Origin: Lepeophtheirus salmonis
Taxonomy: Eukaryota; Arthropoda; Copepoda; Siphonostomatoida; Caligidae
Reading direction: 5' to 3'
Length of the DNA stretch: 64,000 nucleotides
Assembly (NCBI RefSeq): GCF_016086655.4
Contig: NC_052144.2
Span: forward strand, 30,783,896-30,847,895
Shown: positions 11,549-23,770 of the stretch, piece by piece
Numbering within the stretch: position 1 is the stretch's first letter
Layout of the letters: each line of letters begins with the position of its first letter
Position numbers and translations under genes: made by a program
Notes under the pieces: model-generated
Told to the model about the DNA's origin: nothing
The model's database searches: none
Seen by the model: only the letters and a program-made list of their open reading frames with translations

Positions 11549-12060
11549 GTTGTCATTTGAGCTTTCACTAATTAGTGACAGCTATTTTTTTGTCAAAGGG
11601 ATTCTAGTCTACCAATGCCTCATATTATCCATTCCTCTAACATTAGTCATCAATGTTCTAAATATAGATGTATATTAGTACTTTATATATATTAGACTGT
11701 ACCTGAAGACAAAAGTTCGAAATTTGATATTGTAGGATATTTTTTATTTTGCCCTTTGTTCATATAACAAGAAAATTACTTTCATTAGTTCAAAAAAAAA
11801 GTCCTTCATGGACGCATTTTGGTTTGAAAATCTGTTAAATATATTTACAAAAATGATTTTTTTTCATGTTACTCCTTTAAAGTTATTGAGTGAAATTGAA
11901 ATACAGGATTTTTATATAGTTAAATAATATAAAATATAGGCAGACCTTTTCTTCGTTCCGCTTTCAGCATTTATTTACATACTTTCCATTCCGTGTTCCA
12001 AACATACTGTAGTACAATATTCAAGGTACGATAGCAAATCGCGACTTCTATTTTGATAGT
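11549..12060. other. Intergenic, with one dispersed repeat
   Basis: Sequence at 11707-11830 (ATATTGTAGGATATTTT, then GTCCTTCATGGACGCATTT) recurs inverted at 20438-20530. Nothing else is recognised. Confidence 0.5.
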
Positions 12061-12400
12061 GTGAGGGAGGCTGCATTTGTGAACTATGTTTCAAGAAAAA
12101 CTGGACCTTGGACTAGTCAAGAAACTCCAAGAAAGAGAGTTACCTCGCTTACACAGTCAATGAGGTTCTGTCCGTCAACCAGACTAAGTTCCCAGCCTCC
12201 GCGATTATGCTGGGAAACGTGGTATCATACGAGAAAAAGATGCACCGGATTGGTTCCCAAGAGGCCTAAAAATTAGGGTCAAGGAGTACCAGGACGTCAT
12301 CAAGGAGGTTGTCTTGCCCTGGGTGAGGTCCAACTACGCAGAGGGAAACTATGTCTTCCAGCAGAATTATAGCGCTGCACTTGCAACACAAAATTTATTA
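12061..12400 (+). pseudogene. Tc1/mariner-like transposase fragment, catalytic region
   Basis: Three plus-strand frames together give pieces of a DD34-type transposase: FQEKLDLGLVKKLQERELPR (12090-12150), QTKFPASAIMLGNVVS (near 12180), and WFPRGLKIRVKEYQDVIKEV followed by VLPWVRSNYAEGNYVFQQN (12250-12367). The family normally reads WQQD at the last site, so the catalytic aspartate has become asparagine. The C-terminal part, terminal repeats and a full frame are missing. It resembles the family of the fragment at 56215-56455. Confidence 0.72.
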
Positions 12401-13643
12401 TTTTTAGAGGCCCATTTGCTTATATTCACAGCCAAATAACGAGCCTGAGCCCCATGATTAAGAATTATTGAATTGGTCATGTTCATATGTTTGTGCCCTT
12501 TCAGCCCCCCTGAGACACTGCCACAAAATAGGTCTCTCAAGATCTCTGCTATATCAGCCATTTAAATCATATTTAAAAACTAAAAAATATATAACTTTGA
12601 TTTCTTGAATTTTTTTTAAGTACTATTGGAACAGAACGCCAAAATCTCATTTTTAGCGATCAATTATCAGCGTTAAAAAAAAAAAAAATGTAATGCCGTT
12701 CATTTTTGAATTCTGTTCACAAAACTGATGATAAGTATATCTTTCAACAATATTGGTAGAACATTGCTCTAATTTTCCTTGCGTATGAGTATTTTAGTCT
12801 TCATGATGTTGCAAGTAAATAAACAGACTCTTGTGGTACCACATTTAGGCTCATATATTTTTATTTGTTTTTCGATTTTTACTAATCAAATCTAATTTCT
12901 TGATATCAAGTGTCTAATATATTATTATCAAATATACTTTAAGAGGTCCTTTAAGTCAAATAAGAAACACTCTTATATATATTTATCATTTAGCGCTAAA
13001 AAAACTGTCTTTTAAATTCTTAAAAATAATTGAAACTTTATGATATATTTATCAATGAACCCAGTTTTTAAATAATTGTGACTGATAATTTATTCATTTG
13101 AATATAATATGGAAAGAAACAGTACTTTTACATCCTTTTTAACATTTAGTAAGAATGCTTGTATGCAGAAATAGGGTAACTGAACCAAATTGGGCCTCTG
13201 GATACCAATTACGACACAAAATCTAATGAAACTTCCTATTCTAGAACTATGTACAAGTATTTAGATATGACTTTTCCATGCAATCTTCCCTTCCTATTAC
13301 TACAAACGTTTTAATTCATTATATAGTGACTACATCAGACAAATAAAAAAAAAAGCAAAATCCATACATCAACTATAAAATATATTAAAGAAAATTAAGA
13401 GTTAACATTGGATTCAAATCAACCAATTGAATGTCTCTATTTGATGACCGAATGAACATAACAAATACCATTTTATTTGATAATAATAACCAAAGATATC
13501 CTTTTAAGGAAAAAAAGAGCTTCTAACATGAACTTTCGCACCAAGAGGCTCTTATTCTGTCCATTTATCTCCCAAAGGAAAATTTGCTATATGAACAGTG
13601 TATTTTTATTCAGGTGGTAAATTAAATAGATAAAACCTTGCAC
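12401..13643. other. AT-rich intergenic DNA
   Basis: Nothing recognised. CAGGGGCGTTGCTAGC at 13644-13659 resembles a hAT terminus but has no convincing partner. Confidence 0.4.
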
Positions 13644-13772
13644 CAGGGGCGTTGCTAGCTTTCATCATTTAGGGGGAGAGGGGCTTCTCCTACAAAATTA
13701 TCAACACCTTAATACAATAACTTATATAAATTAGTTCATATTATATAATACTTGAGGGGGGAGGGGGCTTGA

Positions 13773-14075
13773 CAGGGGCATCGGCAGGTTTATATATTTT
13801 TTTGGAGGGACGGGGCTTGGTTTGGGGATTTTTTTTTGAAAAAAAATTCAAAAATATTCACAGAAAACTAATTTTTTTTTGTCGTTTAGTTTGAAAAATT
13901 AAATTGTTTTGGAAAAAATTTGTTATCCATAGCTATTCACAGTAAATTAAATTTTGAAGACAAAATATTTCAAAAATTAAATTTTTTGAATTTTTTTTTC
14001 AAAAATCCATAGTTTTTCACAAAAAATTTCAATAATTAAATTTTTTGGAAAAATATTTAAATAACTACATTTTTT
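13773..14075. repeat. Family A AT-rich element, truncated
   Basis: It starts CAGGGGCATCGGCAGG, then GGGGCTTGGTTTGGGG, and contains several copies of the internal unit CCATAGCTATTCAC, CCATAGTTTTTCAC flanked by A/T runs. The right end is cut off where the LINE begins. Confidence 0.6.
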
Positions 14076-14378
14076 TAAGCTGACAAGACGTGTTCTCTAG
14101 CTGTGACGTTTTGCCGTAATAAAAAACAGTATATATTTGGAGTCCAAAGTATCCAAAGTCGCTTCTCCATAAGGATTAATCCTTTTCTGGGGAACAGCTT
14201 TGAAGAATGTAACTCACCCCGTCCGTCACGTCTGTGACGAGGCAAACCATCATCCGAAATTTTCTATCACAAAAAATGGTATCCCTACCTCAAACCCCGC
14301 TGAAATAGTTGAAGATTTCCATTTGGATATGGATACCGAGACAACATCGGAAGTTTTCTATAAAGAAAACCCCCGGTA

Positions 14379-15363
14379 ATGGAAAAAAAGAGATCCTACA
14401 ACAAAGTGACACAATCAGGAATTCCGAAATGGAATCCTTTTTCAATAAAAAACAGAAAACCATCGAAAACTGGTGAAGTAAACAATGAAAAAAGTTGGTT
14501 CGTATTACCTTTATTCATTTCAAAATTAGATGAAAATAAGAGAATAGCACCAAGTGATATGACTCTCGATAATGCAGTCCTTCTCTGGACGAAGGTTTTA
14601 GGACTAAGCCCAATAGTCTTCCGCACAGACCTCTATTCACTTCCACATGGAGGATCATGAAAGAGGAAATATTCTCTAAAAAGCCTTGCCATATAATATT
14701 GAGCTCACAGATGGTGAGGGAGAAACTTTTACAGCAAAAGTAGAATCAAGAGCTCTCATTAAAGATATGAATGAGCATGTATCATTCGAAATTAAAGTCC
14801 CCGAAGTTAGAGGTACCGTTGCAACTGATGTAATTTAACATTGTGTTGGTCTTTTTGCTAAAGTTGAGTCAATTGGGAGAGTAAAAAAAAAAAGAGCGGA
14901 TTAAATACTTGAAGCAAATAATGCCAAAATTGTTAAACTGGTCAAAGGAAATTCAAACTAGAGTGAGCACCTCCACCCCCATGCTTCACTGACTGTTTTT
15001 GGATAATTAGAAAATATTCTTTCGTATCTACCCATCGATCAACAAATAAGGCCTTTATATTTCCCAGGAAGGAAAAAACAATGTGCAAAGTACTACAATT
15101 TTTGGCACCTTATGAAAGACTGTGTGAATCGTCCCAAGTCACCGTCTGAATACAGAAGATGGCTAGCACGAAGAATGAAACGTATTTACCCTGACAATAA
15201 TCCTATACCTAATACTATCAATCTAAAAGACCTCAAAGAAATCGAGAAACCAAAAGTACTGGAAGCGGTCACAGGTCCCACTGGAACAGAAGATGAAGAA
15301 GATCAAGTGTCACCGATTGAAGGTGAGTTGAATGTAAAAAATAATGAAATTTACAGTCTGTAA
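14379..15363 (+). pseudogene. LINE ORF1 (gag-like) with damaged zinc knuckle
   Basis: The open stretch 14379-14660 (93 codons) and pieces at 14692-14838 and 15112-15363 read in order as an ORF1 protein. FPGRKKQCAK is followed by a knuckle at 15083-15124 reading C-x2-Y-x3-W-H-x4-C. The usual pattern is CX2CX3GHX4C, so one cysteine and the glycine are lost. After it come PKSPSEYRRWLARRMKRIYP and an acidic tail. ORF1 proteins bind LINE RNA. Confidence 0.7.
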
Positions 15364-15559
15364 AGGATAGAAAAATCAAAAGAAGGCTTTTTCGAGAATC
15401 AGAAGGTCGGAGAAGTAGAGGAAGAGAGACCTCAAATGAAAGTGAGATGACAGAATCAAAGAAAAGAAGATCAAGAACTAACTCAGAAAGCGAGGAGTCG
15501 AAGCACCTAAGATCAAGTACAAAAAAAAATCGGGAAAATTCAGAGTACTAGAAGCAAAT

Positions 15560-18500
15560 ATAAATAGATTGTGTTCCAATCAAAGGGGAATTTCTTTGTT
15601 GAAATTCTTGAACTCATTAGATTTCCTGAGATTGTCTGCCTTTTGAACACTAGAATACGAAAAACTGATGGATGGCATTTTATAAATTAAAAGTATAAAA
15701 TTTTCTCATCAAAGGCGATTTTATAACATTCAATGCACCCATCAAGGGGTGTAACAATATTGGTCAGAAATGGTTTAACTGTGAACCACATTTTTAACGA
15801 CGAAGAAGGAAATATTTTAACAATAGATGTAAGCTTTTCCGGGTACAATATACAAGATTTTATGTGTATATATTCCTCCTGAGGAGAATTTTTTTTAAAG
15901 ACAACTTTAGTAAAGTTTAAATATAATCCTAAGAAGGAGAGGGTCATAATAGCCAGCAATTTCATCCTGGCAGAAAAATCAAAACGAGAATTCACATCAG
16001 AATCTGGATTCCCGAACATTTCAGAATTTAAGGTCTGGAAAAAAGAAAACAATTTAACAGATCTTGCAGATGTAGCAAAAGACTATAGACCTACCTTTGT
16101 CAGAGCATATCAGGGGAAAACATCAAAAAGCAGGATAGATCACATTGATGTATCCGACATGGTGATATCAAATCAATTTAAACTGTCAAGGCTAAGTTCA
16201 AATGGGTTATTGGATCATTTCGTTCTCGAAATTATTCAAAAGAGCATAAAAATGATTAACGTACTAGATGGAAACTAAATGAAAAGTTACTCGGAATTAC
16301 TGAGGTTGAGGAGGCAATCCCAAAGTAATTGATGACATTCAGGAAGATATTAATTCTGGATGGAGTGTGCAAGAAGCACAAGACTGCTAAAAGAATCTTA
16401 ATTTTTGCTGGTAAAACTGAGGCGAAGAAGAGAAGAGCCCGAGAAAAGATTCTAAGAAAATTATTGGAGGAAAAAGAAAACTGTATATTGAGTGAAGAAT
16501 TAGAAAATTTAATCAATTATAAAATGGAAGGGGCACGTACAAGAACCCGTACTAATGAAAACATAAATTCAAGAAATCTAAATCTATTAAAAAAATATGA
16601 AAAAAACTAATCGAGTTGATTTAATAAACGTCATTGAGACTGAAAATTACAAAAAATGCACCACATACCAGAAGATTAAATTCATTTAGGACTATTATCA
16701 ACGCCTATACACTGCCAAGAAAGAGCTTAGGACTGGGGGAGAAATAATAAAGGAGAATTATCTGTTTGAAAAAGAGCAAAGGGATTTGACAAAGAGATTT
16801 ACTCCAACGGAGATCTGGGAATACAAAACTAAAAAAGTTCAGGTAAAAAAATCCCCAGGTATAACCGGATTCACAGCTGAATTTTACAAGCATTTTCCAC
16901 AATTAACCTTATATCTTGCAAATCTTTTCAACAATGCTTTTTTTTTTGGCCCAGGTCTCTCAAACGATAGAAAAAAGGGACTTATAATTTTAGTACCAAT
17001 AAAAGAAAAAGGCAACACAGAGATTAAGAATCGGTAATTACATTACTTGAAACTGAGTATAAAATTTATTCAGACTGTATTACTGAGAGATTAAAACCGA
17101 TTTTAAACAAAAAGCTTACTAGAACTCAATTCGGGTTCCGTCCTGGTCATCAAATGGAAGATGTAACGATGTCATTAAAAATCATTGTTGGTTGTACTGA
17201 TGCAAAATGTTGTTTTGATTCTTCTGGACTTTGAAAAAGCCTTCGATACAGTTGAGCAATCGGAATCAATCGTTGATATTAAAAAGAGTCCGACAGTAAG
17301 GCTACAGCGCGGTGTGAGACAAGGGGATCCTGAGAGTAGGATGTGTTTTTTTTAGCTGTTGCTCGCCTACAAAAAATGTTAGATGCCGAGATTAGAGGTG
17401 CAAATATTGGAGGGGAAAAAGTGACGAACCTATTTTTGCAGATCATGGAACTGTAATTCTTAGTGGTTGCAATATTGACTCCCAAGCGTCGAGGCTGGGA
17501 GAAGTGTAAGAAATATTCGGAGAAAGATCTGGTTTAAGGGTAAATACATATAAATCTCTAGATGCTTACGAATATGACAACGACTCCTCAAAATCTATGT
17601 TCCTTAATCTAGTGGAAGAAGCAACAATCCTGGGGAATACAATCTCCATAAAAAACGATACTGTAAAAAACCTGAGGAAGATAGGAGATTTGCATTATTA
17701 GCAAATCTATTGATGAAATTTTAAAACATAAACTCACCCTTGTTGAGAGAATAAAAAGTTGGAATCAAGTGGTAATTCCAAGAGTAAACCACATCCTGAG
17801 ATGTACACCATATCATGATACATTGTGTCATACATGGAGGAAGAAAGGAATTGATTTCGTTTGGCTCCCAAGAAACGTGGAGGCTTGGGAATGCTTGACT
17901 TAAAATTATAGTGGCATCTACTTTTATTATCTTGTAGGATTCCCGTGGAAAAGGGCGATCGTATGTATCCAGATCGTTTACAGTGGTCGCCGATGAGAGA
18001 AATGAATAGCGTTCCGATTGAATCCCGAAGAGGATACTGGCTAACTATAGGCTTAGGGGCCCAATCGAAAGAAATGAGCAATTACCATATATCTACCTGA
18101 AAAAGTGAAGAATAATTTGGGGTTAGTGACAGTGGAAGATGTGTTAAATGCAAGAGTGTTTCATCATCTATTGGTGATGCTGAAGAATCAATTCCAACAA
18201 TACTCATTTAATTCAAAGAGGAAAAAAGACGGGGACCCCTTCAAAGTGGCCACATCGACTATTAGGGACAACATCTCTTGGCAAGACCAAACAGACAAAT
18301 TTAAAGAGGCTGCGAGTGAAACAAAAAGAGTTGAAGACTTCATCAAGGGTGTTTGTGATCCTATCCTTAAACCAAAACAGAATTACTTGAAATACCGTAT
18401 CTCGTCTTGGGTCTTTTTCACAGAAGGGCTCTTCAAGGACGACCGGACAATCTGCAACGAATGTTGTAAAAAAAAAGGCAATAACACATAATTTCAGAGA

Positions 18501-18810
18501 TTGCAGCACCCTGAAGTATATAATACAAGAAATTAGGCAGGATGTGGAGTCCAAATTGAGTAGAAAGTCATCAAACCACGAACTCTTGTATGGTTTTTGG
18601 GGAGCTTGCAATCTCGAGAGAGTGGCCTCGAAAGTTATAATCAAATTGCAGTGTTTGTTGTCTGTAGCACAGTACCATGACGTTTCTCCCACGAGTCGTT
18701 TAGCTTTGGCTGCACTAAATGAGTTCAAATGGACAAGGTTGGCCGAGAGGATTGATGGGGAGGAAAGGCGGCCCCCTCAGCTCCAAAGTTTAACTGCGTT
18801 AATAATTTAG
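15560..18810 (+). pseudogene. LINE ORF2: endonuclease, reverse transcriptase, C-terminal zinc domain
   Basis: Endonuclease pieces: GVTILVRNGLTVNHIFNDEE (from about 15745), SKSRIDHIDVSDMV (from about 16126) and LLDHFVLEI (near 16205, where the family has SDH). RT pieces in order: KSPGITGFTAEFYKHFP (16849), TQFGFRPGHQMED (17124), LDFEKAFDTVEQ (17223-17258, holding the first catalytic aspartate), QRGVRQGDP (17305-17331) and FADH (17435-17446). The catalytic pair is normally [YF]ADD, so one aspartate is histidine by a single G-to-C change. A C-terminal CX2C..HX4C motif lies at 18453-18504 across a frameshift in an A run. The last open stretch ends at the TAG of 18808-18810. The family nicks target DNA and copies LINE RNA. 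Confidence 0.85.
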
Positions 18811-18830
18811 CTTCGTAACAACGCATACTG

Positions 18831-19109
18831 TCAAACATACCACCACCAAAGGCGAAGAAGAGAAAATGAGTAATTAGACAGAGAGAGAGAAACAAGTGCC
18901 AAGCGCAAGTACTAACAGAATGAATTGTGCGCGCGTTCTTTACCATATTGTAAACTGCCTATTCCCTTTCTTTCTCTCTCGCTCATCTTCATATTGTATT
19001 GAGGGAGGACGAGTATGAAGACTTAATCAAAACTAATTATTTCATACGATTCCTGTTTTACTTATTAATTATACCATTCTTTTGTATTTTTTTATAGTTT
19101 TAAATTGAT
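18831..19109. other. Spacer after LINE
   Basis: Contains short GA-rich and CT-rich runs (18880-18892, 18968-18982). Nothing else recognised. Confidence 0.35.
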
Positions 19110-19272
19110 TTTTTATGAAAAAAAAAATCTAAATTTTTTCAAAAAAAATTAAAAATCCACAGCCAATTTCAAATATTAAATTTTTTGGAAAAAAATTTAT
19201 AGTAAAAAACAAACAATCCTTAATTTAAGGGTGGGGATACAGCCCCTCAGCACCCCTCTGTGGACGCCCCTT
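19110..19272. repeat. Family A AT-rich element, right part only
   Basis: AAAAATCCACAGCCAATTTC and A/T runs lead into GGGTGGGGATACAGCCCCTC and the terminus TCTGTGGACGCCCC. The left end is missing. Confidence 0.6.
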
Positions 19273-19293
19273 CTTGAGCCCCCGAAAGGAGCT

Positions 19294-19309
19294 CCTAGTG
19301 ACGCCACTG
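19294..19309 (-). repeat. Orphan hAT terminus
   Basis: On the minus strand it reads CAGTGGCGTCACTAGG. This matches the right terminus of the hAT element at 2859-6311 in 13 of 14 positions (AGTGGCGTAACTAG). No partner end or transposase accompanies it. Confidence 0.5.
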
Positions 19310-22241
19310 CTTTGCACTTCATATATCTTTCGATAATTATTTTTTGTTCACGACTTATAATTTATATGAAATTTCGAAAAATAGATACAACTTCCCCCTT
19401 GCGTGAAAGTTAACAATTTTTTTCGACTCGTTGTGTATAAAAGGTGAAAGTATAACCAATTTTATGCTTATTGCATTCCAAAAATGGTCACTGTAAGATT
19501 TGTAGACAAAGATCTTTATAAAATTAAAATAAGCATTATTTGCATTCAAGATGGCTCACAATTAGTAGTCGTTACATCAGCTGCACATAAGTCAGGGCAG
19601 GAAAAGAGAGATACTGTACTTTCAAAAAAAGTATAGAGGTCAAACTTGTGGAGAAAAGCTCATGGGATGGTATCTCTTATCTATCAAGCTCTAAGCATGG
19701 AAGACAATATTAAAAATTATAGAAATAAAATGCTATCGGCGATATAAGTGTATGTCCATACTAATCCCCCAAATTAATTCTTTTATCACGGCAGCCATGC
19801 TTCGACGTCAACTTTTTCGTCTCGTCTCTTTACGACTTTAACTTCCCAAAATATTAAGTCGTACGCAACATTGTGAGTGGTAAAAGATGTAACGAAAGAC
19901 TCCTCTTAATTTTATAAGTAAGAAAGACGAGATTAGTATATGAGGCAAAACATGAAATCCCTATTAATGATGCAAAGAAGCAAGAAGAACCAATTAATTT
20001 TCCCTAACTCTTTTTGAAAGATTATATGATACGTCATGTTCAACGAATCGTCCCAAGATAAATAACATTTTATGAATTTAAAAGACAGTTTTTGGCATAA
20101 ATGAACTTCATAAGTATATTTGACAGTAACATATTATATACTTGGTATAAAAAAAACGAGATTTGAGTTGTACAAATGAAAAGAACAGACCAAAATTATA
20201 TGCTTAATACGCAATACTGCAAGCGTATACTTAAGACATCTTTAGGACCAAAATACTTCTAAAAAAGGCAAATTCAAGTAACATTATCCAAATATTGTTA
20301 AAATATATATTTCTAACCTAAAATACTAATTTTTATAAAAGTCTTATATTTCGATTCCACTCGATACTTTTATAGGAACGATATGAAAAAAAACTTTATT
20401 TCTCGATATTGTACAGATTTTTAAATAGAAACGCGTCCATGAAGTTAACTTTTTTTGGACAAATTTTCTTTTCTTTTTTAAATGAACAAAAGGCAAAATA
20501 TCCTACAATAACAAATTCCCAACTCTTGTCATTTTGGTAAGCTCTAATATAAAAAGTTTAAAAAAATAAATTAGTTATTAATATTCTAATTGTGAGGTTA
20601 TGCGTAAGTCCGGACTTTAACTCGACTTCTCTATGAACTGGGACTCTGAACTAAAGTCAGTTTTAATTGGGTTTTTAGGCTAAGACCCATTAAATTCTTG
20701 AATGATGCATAGAAAATCATAGAGTCTAAAAAAATATAAAACCTTTTTGTTAAAAAAAACTGTCATTCAATAAATATGATTAAAAAAGGTGGATAAAAAT
20801 AAAGGTCATGTAAAAAAACAAAAGAGAAGTTCCCTGCATTTTATTTTCTGAAACAGCTGAAGTATTTTTTTTTAAATCAAAATTTAAAAAAGGAAAGAAA
20901 AAAAGGGCCTCAAAAATTATTTTAAGCTAGACCCTGCTCATGCTAATACCAACCCTGCTTGAGGAGCCATGTGAACTAGGGTTTTCATTATGTTGTTATC
21001 ATTGAATTGCTAACGCACACATATTTTCTCACTTATTCTTATTATTATATTAGGATAATAATAAGAACAAAAATACGTCCCTAAGAACCGGTGTTTTGTT
21101 TTTGTCCGGATTAATTTTAAGTTAATTTTTCTAGTGCCATTTTTTAAAGTCTCAATCTTTGGATCTATTTTCTCTCCGCACCTGATTTGTGATTTGTACA
21201 AATATGATTTATTCAACAAATTACATCTCTTATAACGTTATTGTTGGTGTATCTTTAAAATTGCCAAGCACAACTAACGTCATCCACAATTCCTTAATTG
21301 AATAGCGCCCTTAGTAATTTTGATTTAAACCATTTCGTCTTAGGACATTTTCCCTTTACAATATTTAATATATAAATAAATGAGATTTATAGGTCCTTTT
21401 TGGTTGAAATTGATGTTCTCTTGTAACTTTTTAATCAAAATATATTTTTGCATTACTATAAAACACATTAAGTGGTTGTTTTCTATTAGAAAAATGATGG
21501 AATCATGCCCCAAAGTTTCAATGCATACACAAACAAAATCTGACTATTTAATGAATTTGAACCAGAGACAAAGGTGGTAATAAAATCAGTACAATAAGAA
21601 AAACATAAAATAAATAAACACGGTAACGATTCGAAACGAAAAATTGCTAATGCCTTTTCCCTTATCAATTATCATTTTATATAATGGATTATTCATTATG
21701 GCAAATACTCATTAATTGATTAGCTAGCACAATTTGAGACAAGAGAATAATTCATCATTATTCCAATATAAAATTTAAAAAAACAACAACATTAATTGCA
21801 TTTTATTATAATACATATTGCGTATTTTGATTGAAACCATAAATAAACAATAACTAAGTATAAATAAGTTTTTTCCCTGTTCAGGTTCAACGGTTCTATC
21901 GGTCCCGGTTCTTTTTTAACTGGCTCAGTTTGGTAACAGTCACTTAAAACAAAAGGCGTTGCTAGATAATTCAGGCCTAGGAAATGATATTACCTACAAA
22001 CAGGACCTTATACGAAGAGTGTGTAGTATCCTAAGCTTCAGCAGAGGCCATGTAAACTCCGTTTGCTTAAGATAATGTCTTTCACAGTGGGGCCGTGAGG
22101 GGAGGCTAGGGAGGGAGGGGGGGCAGGAAGATGGAAAATTGAGGATTTCTTTCAGTCTACAGGGATGTAGTACACATGTTTCCTATAAAGGATGCCCCAT
22201 CTAAAAATTTATTAGTGTAGGGGGCATTGGTGAATAGGCAG
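19310..22241. other. AT-rich intergenic DNA with short dispersed repeats
   Basis: No gene recognised. At 20438-20530 lies an inverted copy of the repeat at 11707-11830 (CGCGTCCATGAAG..AAAATATCCTACAATA). The stretch 20595-20690 (AAGTCCGGACTTTAACTCGA) resembles the CAAGTCC-rich repeat at 38060-38332. A G-rich block lies at 22088-22130. Confidence 0.45.
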
Positions 22242-22436
22242 AGGATGACCTGCAAGCTGTTAAATTATCTATATACGAATAATATAGGCTATTAATTTGT
22301 AATTGGAAGGATGGCACCCTCGGTTTTCCGGTAAATTGCTTCATGCCATCCAGTTCTCTGAAAGTTTCTTGAACTTTTAAAGGATGAAGAAAACTTGATG
22401 CCCAAAGAGATCATTCCACAGCTTGCAGGTCATCCT
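22242..22436. repeat. Short inverted repeat, 19-bp perfect arms
   Basis: AGGATGACCTGCAAGCTGT at 22242-22260 is perfectly inverted at 22418-22436, 157 bp apart. It may be the terminal repeat of a small element or an inverted duplication of a piece of the open frame at 22362-22559, since the right arm lies inside that frame. Confidence 0.75.
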
Positions 22437-22559
22437 TCTCGAGATCAAAGAAGACAGTATTGTGATACTTACCAACATATTGTGACTATTTTAAATGATT
22501 ATGAGAGTTGTGAAAATTTTCATTATTTACGGGCTATTACTCATAATATTGTATTTTGA
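22362..22559 (+). other. Unrecognised open frame without start codon
   Basis: 65 sense codons between a TGA at 22359 and a TGA at 22557. It contains PQLAGHPSRDQRRQYCDTYQ and then a hydrophobic/aromatic tail. Composition is richer in charged and polar residues than nearby shadow frames. It could be an exon or an old transposase fragment; I do not recognise it. Confidence 0.25.
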
Positions 22560-22892
22560 ATATTTAGTTCTTTTACAATTGATGTTTGTTTATGTTTTTC
22601 TAATATCTCATGCTTATATTTGCTGTTAACTTAGAGAATATACAGAAAATACAATCTTAATAGAAAATAAATGTGCAAAAAATCGACTTACTTTTTTTTT
22701 TTTTTAGAAATTGTTTCATTAATATAGGTGGGAATTCACCAGGGGGGAATTTTCCAGGAATCACCGTGAGGGTGTGTACTCTTGACGTGGAATAACCCAT
22801 AGACAGACATGTTCAAATAAATTTGTAACATTTTGTTACAAAATTCTACTATGTGTGTGAGTCCTCTATTTTTAAAATCAAGTATGGGGTTA

Positions 22893-23152
22893 CAGGGGCG
22901 TCCGGAGGATTATATTAGCGAGGGCGGGGGAGGGGTTTGTTTGTTTTTACAGAGCATAATTTAATCGAATGACTTTTTGTTTTCCCTGATAAACTTTTCT
23001 TTTAGAAAATAAATCCCTAACATTTTTTTTCCTCAATGACAATAAAAGAAATCATATTTTTTTTCTTAAGTTTAAAAAAAATAATAATAATCGTTAAATT
23101 GATTTGTAGAGGTGGTTCTACAGCACTTCCACCCCTCTTCTGGACGCCCTTG
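22893..23152. repeat. Family A AT-rich element, both ends present
   Basis: It starts CAGGGGCGTCCGGAGGATT and ends CTTCTGGACGCCCTTG, an inverted terminal repeat. G-rich subterminal block GGGCGGGGGAGGGG on the left, CTACAGCACTTCCACCCC on the right. At 260 bp it is one of the shortest apparently complete copies. Confidence 0.7.
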
Positions 23153-23770
23153 GATTAAAGAGAGTACCCTTCTACCACATAAAACCACTTAGGGCATAAT
23201 ACGTCCCTCATAATAAAAAAAGTTTACTTTACAAAAAAACAGCTTCTTAAAATGGAAATTTGTTTTTATTATGGAATAACAGCACAATTAAACTGGGTCA
23301 AAGATGTTATAAAGATCGGAGACTCAATTGCATCAGATAGGAACAAAAATGTAGGAAAATTGAGAAAAAGAGGAAGACTAAAAAAAAGTCATAATCATTC
23401 CAAAATTGATGAATGATGTTTGAATAATACGTAGATTATTATATTCTTGACTGATATGTTTAGAGTAATGAATAATCCTTATATTTTCGAAACCCGGACT
23501 AATTAAATAATACACTACTATTTATAAAAGTGCAACACGATAAAACTTTATTTGTTCTAATATCAACACAAAATAAGTAAATATTTGTACTACTCTGATA
23601 AAAAATAAACCTTTATTTTCTCATTTTCTAATTCTCATTTTGTTATTGTTATGTTGATTCAATGTACACAATGTATGTTGACAATATCATCCATTTTGCA
23701 TTGTGAGCTTGTTTTGGGCAGATAAAAAGGTGCAAGCAACGGTTTTTGGTGAGCTCCAGGACTATCTATG
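23153..23770. other. AT-rich intergenic DNA
   Basis: Nothing recognised. Confidence 0.35.

Larger units (their letters stand above)
14080..18830 (+). mobile_element. Near full-length LINE (non-LTR retrotransposon), inactive
   Basis: Ordered remains of a two-ORF LINE: ORF1 with a zinc-knuckle remnant (to about 15363), then an ORF2 with apurinic-type endonuclease, reverse transcriptase, and a C-terminal CX2C..HX4C domain (to 18810). Length of about 4.7 kb fits a full element. The layout (ORF1 plus endonuclease upstream of RT) points to an L1/Tx1-like or Jockey-like group, not resolved further. Many stops and frameshifts make it dead. No poly-A tail or target duplication was identified, so the ends are approximate. 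Confidence 0.85.

Noticed and set aside
15687..16052. 121-codon minus-strand open frame
   Set aside because: Antisense shadow of the LINE endonuclease segment.
18213..18728. 171-codon minus-strand open frame
   Set aside because: It is antisense to the LINE ORF2 C-terminal region, whose plus-strand reading has recognisable motifs.
13644..19309. A single large hAT element from CAGGGGCGTTGCTAGC to the 19309 terminus
   Set aside because: The ends match poorly, the 8-bp flanks do not correspond, and the interior is a LINE plus two family A copies.
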